64,000 nt of DNA from Oscillospiraceae bacterium (GTDB lineage Bacteria > Bacillota > Clostridia > Oscillospirales > Ruminococcaceae): contig SFJO01000010.1 of assembly GCA_004555865.1 (NCBI GenBank), forward strand, positions 43,597-107,596. Reading direction: 5' to 3'. The notes under the pieces were generated by a model. It did no database searches and was not told the DNA's origin. It worked only from the letters and a program-made list of their open reading frames with translations. The translations under genes and the position numbers were made by a program. Shown in pieces: positions 59,907-64,000 of this stretch (position 1 is its first letter; every line of letters begins with the position of its first letter).

Positions 59907-60893
59907 TTATTTTCCTCCGTTCTTGCGGCGCTCTGCCACGCCGTTCAGGAAGTACAGGGCCAGCCAGCAGCCCACATGAGAGGCCGGCTGCAGGCTGTAG
60001 GCATCGGGGTAAATCTCCACGAAGTCCAGCGCGCGGGCACCGGCCAGGCCGGCCTCGTGCACCATCATCAGCAGCTCAAAGGAGGTCAGGCCGCCCATGT
60101 CCTGAGGGCCCTGGGGCATAAAGGCCGCATCCAGCGAGTCGGCACAGATGGTCACGTACATCACTTCCGTGTCCTTGGAAGCCAGTTCGATGGCCTTTTT
60201 GATGGAAGCCTCCCAGCCATTCTTCTTGATCTCACGGCAGAGGATCACATTTGCACCGTACTTCTTGGCGTTGTTGAACTCCTCCTGATGGTTGCGGGGG
60301 CCGCGAATGCCGATGTGCACGATCTTGGTGGGGTCCATGTTGGGGTCGTTGTACAGCTGATAGAAGGGGGAGCAGCGGGAGTACGGATCGTCGCCGAAGT
60401 TGCTGTAATTGTCCAGATGGGCATCGAAGTGCAGCACGCCAACCTTGCCGGGATGGCGCTTGGCCAGCTCGCTGATGGTGGGGTAGGCAATGCCATGGTC
60501 GCCGCCCAGAATGATGGGCACCGCGCCTGCATCGTAGATCTCGCCCACCTTCTTGCGGATCTCGCCGAAGGTGAATTCATAGTTGCCGTTCTGCACCGCA
60601 ATGTCGCCGTAGTCGCCCGCCTTCAGCTGGGAGAAGCAGTCCAGGTCAAAATCGGGCAGATAGCCGGTGTACCGGATGGATGCCGAGCGGATGGACTTGG
60701 GGCCATCGGTGCAGGAAGAATATCCGCCGATGGTGCAGCCGCCCTCCCAGGGCACACCCATCACAGCCACGTCCATCTGGGCCAGATCCTGCTTGTTTTC
60801 CAGCACAGGCAGGTTCAAAAAGGTGGGCACACCGCTGTAAATGTTGGTGGGCAGGAAATTCGGATCGTAAATGGTAGGCTTGCTGTTTCTCAT
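59907..60893 (-). CDS. Arginase/agmatinase-family ureohydrolase with a Cys-substituted metal site
   Basis: 328 residues. Arginase-fold metal motifs: His133 in LGGDHGIAYP, Asp157-His159-Asp161 in HFDAHLDNY, substrate Glu293 in FVEIYPD. The last metal motif, normally SxDxDxxDP, reads TICADSLDAA, so the first Asp ligand is Cys250 while Asp252 is kept. Such enzymes cut guanidino compounds into urea and an amine with two Mn2+ (or Ni2+). The change may alter metal or substrate. The start follows AAAGGAG. Second gene of the cluster. Confidence 0.85.
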   Translation of the reverse strand: MRNSKPTIYDPNFLPTNIYSGVPTFLNLPVLENKQDLAQMDVAVMGVPWEGGCTIGGYSSCTDGPKSIRSASIRYTGYLPDFDLDCFSQLKAGDYGDIAVQNGNYEFTFGEIRKKVGEIYDAGAVPIILGGDHGIAYPTISELAKRHPGKVGVLHFDAHLDNYSNFGDDPYSRCSPFYQLYNDPNMDPTKIVHIGIRGPRNHQEEFNNAKKYGANVILCREIKKNGWEASIKKAIELASKDTEVMYVTICADSLDAAFMPQGPQDMGGLTSFELLMMVHEAGLAGARALDFVEIYPDAYSLQPASHVGCWLALYFLNGVAERRKNGGK

Positions 60894-60933
60894 GGTACTG
60901 CACTCCTTTTGTGTTTCAGATTGCCCGCAGTAT

Positions 60934-60964
60934 GCCCGCCCCGCCGATTTTCGGCGGGGCGGGC
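60934..60964 (-). other. Perfect intergenic hairpin upstream of the ureohydrolase gene
   Basis: GCCCGCCCCGCCG (60934-60946) pairs exactly with CGGCGGGGCGGGC (60952-60964). No T-run follows on the minus strand, so it probably separates or stabilises transcript halves rather than ending them. The rest of 60894-61121 shows no gene. Confidence 0.6.
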
Positions 60965-61121
60965 CGGCTGTTCTTCCGTGCCTATGCCGTGCGGGCGATG
61001 GAATTCCTATGGTTCGCTTGTGTTGTTGTTTCTTGCGTCAGGAATTGAGAGAAAAGCGGGTGGGGAAAAGTCGCTTTGACTGCGGCCCGTCCGGCGCTCT
61101 TCGGAACAGTTTGCTTGCGGC

Positions 61122-62357
61122 TCAGAACAGCGATACCACGCTGCTGACGCCGATAATCAGAGAGATCACGAACACGGCCGTGCCCAGAATTACCTGGTAG
61201 GGCTTGTTCTTGTGCTTGCCCATCACGCTGGAGCGGCTGGCCAGGTACAGCAGCACGAACACGCTGACCGGCAGGAACACGCCGTTGACCGCCTGGGCCG
61301 CCATGATGATGGTGAGGGGGTTGAAGCCGGTGGCCGTGCCCACAATGCCGCACAGCACAATGGCGATGTTGGTGAAGAAGTAGCGCTTGTCGCTGCGGTC
61401 CAGCTTCCAGCCGAACAGACCGGCCAGCACATAGGAAACGCCCAGCGGGGTGATGACGGCGCTGGAGATGCCGGCGCAGATCAGGCCGACGGCCAGGAAG
61501 GGAACGGACAGGTTGCCCAGCAGAGGCTCCAGCTGTGCGGCCATGTCGATGGCGGAGTTGACTTCCATGCCGCGCATCACGGTGCCGGCGGTGATCATGA
61601 CCGCGCCGGTGATGAAGCCGCCGATGACCATGGAGCAGCGCACGTCAAACTCGGCCAGGGGGATCTGCTCGGGGTCCTTCCAGGTCTGGCGGGAGCTGGT
61701 GGCATGGATGAACAGGTTGTAGGGAACCACGGTGGTGCCGATGAGGGCCACGCAGGTCATGATGGCGCCGCCGGGAACGGTGGGGATCACGCCCTGAAGC
61801 ACTTCGCCCCAATTGGGCTTTACCACAAACATGGTCACGCAGAACACCACGGCCATCACGCTGACGCAGACGGTCAGCAGCTTTTCCAGCCACTTAATGG
61901 CGTTTTGATGGGCGTTCAGGAACAGGATGCACACGCCCCAGATGGGTGCGATGATACGGGAAGGCACGCCGGTGAGGGCCGAAATGCCGATGGCCGTACC
62001 GGTCAGGTCGCCGCTCATGTAGGCCACGCCGCCCAGAATAATGGCGGCGGACACCAGCGCCACCATAAAGGTGCGCAGGGCCGGGCGGTTTTTGAATTCG
62101 GTCACCAGGTTTTCGGCCAGGCCGTTCTGGGTAACAATGCCCAGGCGGGCCGCCATGCCCTGCATGATGATCACGGCGATCACCGAGAATACCACGCACC
62201 ACAGCAGCTGGTAGCCGTAAGCCGCACCGGCGCGGGTAGAGCTGGTCACGGTGCCAGGGCCGATGAACGAGCCAACCACCAGCAGGCCCGGGCCCATCGC
62301 TTTGATTTTATCCTTTAATGTATACTTCTTGGTGGGGGTGTTGGTCTTTTCTGCCAT
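61122..62357 (-). CDS. Nramp-related transporter lacking canonical metal ligands
   Basis: 411 residues, eleven helices of the LeuT/Nramp fold. In helix 1 the DPGN metal motif is FIGPGT (Gly33 for Asp, Thr36 for Asn). In helix 6 the MPH motif is VVPYN (Val211 for Met, Tyr213 for His). Overall order and loops match Nramp (GVAYMSGDLTG in helix 3). Without Asp, Asn and Met, Mn2+/Fe2+ transport is unlikely. It could be an Mg2+ carrier (NRMT type) or carry an organic substrate of the operon. First gene of the cluster, divergent from iclR. Confidence 0.8.
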   Translation of the reverse strand: MAEKTNTPTKKYTLKDKIKAMGPGLLVVGSFIGPGTVTSSTRAGAAYGYQLLWCVVFSVIAVIIMQGMAARLGIVTQNGLAENLVTEFKNRPALRTFMVALVSAAIILGGVAYMSGDLTGTAIGISALTGVPSRIIAPIWGVCILFLNAHQNAIKWLEKLLTVCVSVMAVVFCVTMFVVKPNWGEVLQGVIPTVPGGAIMTCVALIGTTVVPYNLFIHATSSRQTWKDPEQIPLAEFDVRCSMVIGGFITGAVMITAGTVMRGMEVNSAIDMAAQLEPLLGNLSVPFLAVGLICAGISSAVITPLGVSYVLAGLFGWKLDRSDKRYFFTNIAIVLCGIVGTATGFNPLTIIMAAQAVNGVFLPVSVFVLLYLASRSSVMGKHKNKPYQVILGTAVFVISLIIGVSSVVSLF

Positions 62358-62607
62358 AACAATTCCTCTCTCGTTTACGGGTTGTCCTTCGTATACTCAC
62401 TATTGTGCTGGGTATCCGGGTAATGTGGAAGTGCAAAAAAGCAAGAGTCAGTCATCGAATCAAGCGATAGCAATCACTTAAATCATGGGCATTCTGGACG
62501 CGAAAGCGGAGCGCAGGTCAGCGGGCGGCACGTGTGCCGTTCTCTTTGCCAGTTCCGCGTTCGTCCCTGGTTTTGATCCCCTCTCCTTTGAGTGGTGTTC
62601 GTTATTG
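62358..62607 (-). other. Long 5' leader of the transporter operon
   Basis: About 270 transcribed bases lie between the predicted start site and the transporter ATG. They include a CGGCAC-AC-GTGCCG palindrome (about 62526-62539) and an AAAGGAGAGGGGA ribosome-site-like stretch near 62580 without a plausible frame behind it. I do not recognise a guanidine or other known riboswitch. Confidence 0.35.
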
Positions 62608-62623
62608 TCAAACGGCCGTTTGA
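62608..62623. promoter_or_regulatory. Palindromic operator, IclR candidate
   Basis: TCAAACGGCCGTTTGA is a perfect 16-base palindrome just downstream of the minus-strand promoter, in the position for a roadblock or repressor site. Confidence 0.7.
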
Positions 62624-62633
62624 ACTTGTCTTT

Positions 62634-62661
62634 ATTATGACAAATTCTCCGAGATTGTCAA
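62634..62661 (-). promoter_or_regulatory. Promoter of the nitrogen cluster operon
   Basis: On the minus strand a perfect TTGACA, a 16-base spacer and CATAAT (plus-strand ATTATG, 62634-62639). Confidence 0.8.
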
Positions 62662-62763
62662 CAATGTCAAACAAGTTTTCGATATTATCAAACGCATAAA
62701 TTGATTTTCGGCCATATTACCAAACTGCTCTCCATTTTCCTGTCTTATTTCCCGGTTTTTCAG

Positions 62764-62778
62764 TTTGACAATATCAAA
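62764..62778. promoter_or_regulatory. Second TTTGA/TCAAA operator
   Basis: TTTGA-CAATA-TCAAA, an inverted repeat just upstream of the iclR promoter. Further TCAAA half-sites occur near 62667 and 62691. Confidence 0.6.
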
Positions 62779-62782
62779 CATC

Positions 62783-62811
62783 TTTTGCCTTTCCCCGCTT
62801 CATGCTATAAT
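62783..62811 (+). promoter_or_regulatory. Promoter of the IclR gene
   Basis: TTTTGC (62783-62788), a 17-base spacer and TATAAT with an upstream TGC (62806-62811). Confidence 0.65.
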
Positions 62812-62863
62812 GTTTTTATAGAAATAGGAAACCGCCGGGCCGCCCGGCAAGGAGATATCCCCC

Positions 62864-63637
62864 ATGGAAAAGACCAGCACCGGAAAAATCATCCAGTCCG
62901 TTCAGCGCGCCATCGACATTCTCAATTGCTTTGACGACCTGAACACCGCCCTGACCCTCGGGCAGATCAGTGAGCGCCTTGCGCTGAACAAAAGCACCGT
63001 ACACGGTATTTTGAACACCCTGCACTGCAACGATTTTGTGCGGCAGATCCCCACCGGCCAATATATGCTCGGCCCGGCCATGCTGGGCCGCCACCACCAG
63101 GAGGGCGAGGTGCGCCGCAAGGTGCTGCTGGAGTGCGCCCGCGACGCCATGATCCACATTGCCAACGAGTACCACGTCAATTGCAGCCTGTTTGTGCTGG
63201 ATGTGGACGAGTTGGTTATCGTCAAACGCTTTTTGCCGGAGCACGCCATGTACACCGTCAACTGCTCCGCCGACAGTTACATCAATCCCCTGTACTGTAC
63301 CGCTTCGGGCAAGATCCTCCTGTCCACCATGAGCAGCAGCGAGCTGGACACCTACCTGAAAAACCATGAGCTGATCGCCCACACCGTCAACACCATCACC
63401 ACCAAAGAGCGGCTGATCCGCGCGTTGGACGCCATCCGCGCCGAGGGCTACGGCATCGAGAACGAAGAGCTGGGCATGGGCGTTTCGGCCCTGTCGGTGC
63501 CCATCTGGGACGCCGCCCACAACCTGGCCGCCACGGTCAGCGTCACCGGCGTTTCCTACCTGCTGAACAGCCGCCGTCCGGAGATTGTGGCCGAATTAAA
63601 AGCCCTGGCCGCCCGCATGGAGGAAAAGCTGTTCTGA
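62864..63637 (+). CDS. IclR-family transcriptional regulator
   Basis: 257 residues. An N-terminal winged helix (SVQRAIDILNCFDD, LTLGQISERLALNKSTVHGILNTL) and a C-terminal GAF-like effector domain (YCTASGKILLSTM, GIENEELGMGVSALSVPIWD). IclR proteins sense small organic effectors and usually control an adjacent catabolic operon, here the divergent transporter-ureohydrolase-amidohydrolase cluster. Palindromes with TCAAA half-sites in the 500-base divergent region are likely targets. The start follows AAGGAGATATCCCCC. Confidence 0.92.
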   Translation: MEKTSTGKIIQSVQRAIDILNCFDDLNTALTLGQISERLALNKSTVHGILNTLHCNDFVRQIPTGQYMLGPAMLGRHHQEGEVRRKVLLECARDAMIHIANEYHVNCSLFVLDVDELVIVKRFLPEHAMYTVNCSADSYINPLYCTASGKILLSTMSSSELDTYLKNHELIAHTVNTITTKERLIRALDAIRAEGYGIENEELGMGVSALSVPIWDAAHNLAATVSVTGVSYLLNSRRPEIVAELKALAARMEEKLF

Positions 63638-63665
63638 ACATCCCGCGGGCATTTTTGCAAAAGAG

Positions 63666-63694
63666 TTGACCCTGTGCCGCAAATTTGCTATAAT
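63666..63694 (+). promoter_or_regulatory. Strong promoter ahead of the tRNA-Ser copies
   Basis: TTGACC (63666-63671), a 17-base spacer and TATAAT (63689-63694). Confidence 0.85.
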
Positions 63695-63740
63695 AACTGG
63701 GCAGGCCGTCCGGCATTTTGCCCCGGCCGCCCCATTTCAT

Positions 63741-63818
63741 GGAGATGTATCGAAGTGGTCGTAACGAGAACGACTCGAAATCGTGGTCGCTACTCGGTAG
63801 CTCCCTGACCGGAATCCC
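63741..63818 (+). pseudogene. Decayed tRNA-Ser (CGA) copy
   Basis: The 5' half matches the intact tRNA-Ser downstream: acceptor GGAGATG, D-region TATCGAAGTGGTC, anticodon loop CTCGAAA with CGA, then a variable arm GCTAC-TCG-GTAGC. The 3' half is broken: the T-arm reads CTGACCGGAATCCC instead of GGGTTCGAATCCC, and no CATCTCC acceptor strand follows. The anticodon stem has only four pairs. It cannot fold as a functional tRNA. Confidence 0.7.
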
Positions 63819-63920
63819 TTGATTTTTCGGGGTTTTTCGGGTGTTCTTAACTTAATATTTTTGCTTGTTCTCCCCATCAGTTCTCCCCGTTTTCTGAGGT
63901 ACTGATGTTGAGATAAATAC

Positions 63921-64000
63921 GGAGACGTATCGAAGTGGTCATAACGGGACTGACTCGAAATCAGTTGATCCGCAAGGGTCCGTGGGTTCGAATCCCACCG
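63921..64000 (+). tRNA. tRNA-Ser (anticodon CGA), 3' end cut by window
   Basis: Starts GGAGACG, D-region TATCGAAGTGGTC, anticodon stem ACTGA/TCAGT around CTCGAAA (anticodon CGA, reads UCG), variable arm GATCCGCAAGGGTC, T-arm GTGGGTTCGAATCCCAC. The acceptor 3' strand lies beyond position 64000. Probably transcribed from the promoter at 63666 together with the decayed copy. Confidence 0.93.

Noticed and set aside
62358..62627. Guanidine riboswitch in the leader of the ureohydrolase operon
   Set aside because: The leader is long and the operon logic fits, but none of the conserved guanidine-I, -II or -III motifs could be seen. Left as an unassigned leader.
1..64000. CRISPR arrays, rRNA genes, insertion sequences, replication origin
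   Set aside because: No regularly spaced repeats, rRNA sequence, transposase motifs or DnaA-box clusters were seen on reading both strands.

Overview
The window looks like part of the chromosome of a GC-rich gut clostridium (Oscillospiraceae/Ruminococcaceae, in the Faecalibacterium-Subdoligranulum-Gemmiger neighbourhood). The basis is a Gram-positive chaperone operon hrcA-grpE-dnaK-dnaJ under a perfect CIRCE element, strong AGGAGG-type ribosome sites, several TTG starts, sigma-A promoters with TGnTATAAT extended -10 boxes, an SPKTGD-type sorting signal and very GC-rich third codon positions. The genus is an inference; no 16S gene is present.

Layout. 1-8.9 kb: start of prmA, a GNAT acetyltransferase, a GT2 plus membrane GT-C pair, a cytidylate-kinase-like protein, a MATE exporter, a DUF308 membrane protein and an FAD dehydrogenase. 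9-21.2 kb: HAD phosphatase with an unusual YjeF_N protein, a two-component system, PutP-type symporter, AsnA, tRNA-Arg(ACG), a small ferredoxin, histidine phosphatase, rhodanese, HisS and a CorA-like transporter. 21.6-33.5 kb: a compact prophage-like block with virion-assembly genes (terminase, portal, scaffold, capsid, connector, nozzle-like protein, fibre) and an HTH/ImmA control module, but no recognisable integrase, replication, tape-measure or lysis gene. 33.5-42.1 kb: AEC transporter, an HTH regulator with two membrane proteins, and the heat-shock operon. 42.4-47.5 kb: YbjN-like protein and a MarR-controlled heterodimeric ABC exporter followed by the tail of a lost FtsX-type permease. 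47.7-57 kb: a large orphan protein, serC-serA, L,D-transpeptidase, pyridoxamine kinase, TrmL, DegV, a broken surface-protein end and GtrA. 57-63.6 kb: glutaminase, then a convergent-function cluster with a divergent IclR regulator. The window closes with a decayed and a normal tRNA-Ser(CGA).

Two regions stand out. The first is the miniature podovirus-like cassette (21.56-33.48 kb): all its genes read open, yet the functions needed for independent phage life are not visible, so a domesticated capsid element, gene transfer agent or satellite should be considered. The second is the 58.2-63.6 kb nitrogen cluster: an Nramp-fold transporter that lacks the metal-binding residues of the family, an arginase-family enzyme with Cys replacing a metal-ligand Asp, an M20 N-carbamoyl-type amidohydrolase and an ATC-hydrolase-like protein, apparently controlled by IclR through TCAAA/TTTGA palindromes. 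This could be an uncharacterised pathway for a guanidino, ureido or thiazoline compound that yields ammonia.

Because the genome is so GC-rich, long open frames occur antisense to nearly every gene. They were discarded in favour of frames with a ribosome site, recognisable domains and sensible neighbours.
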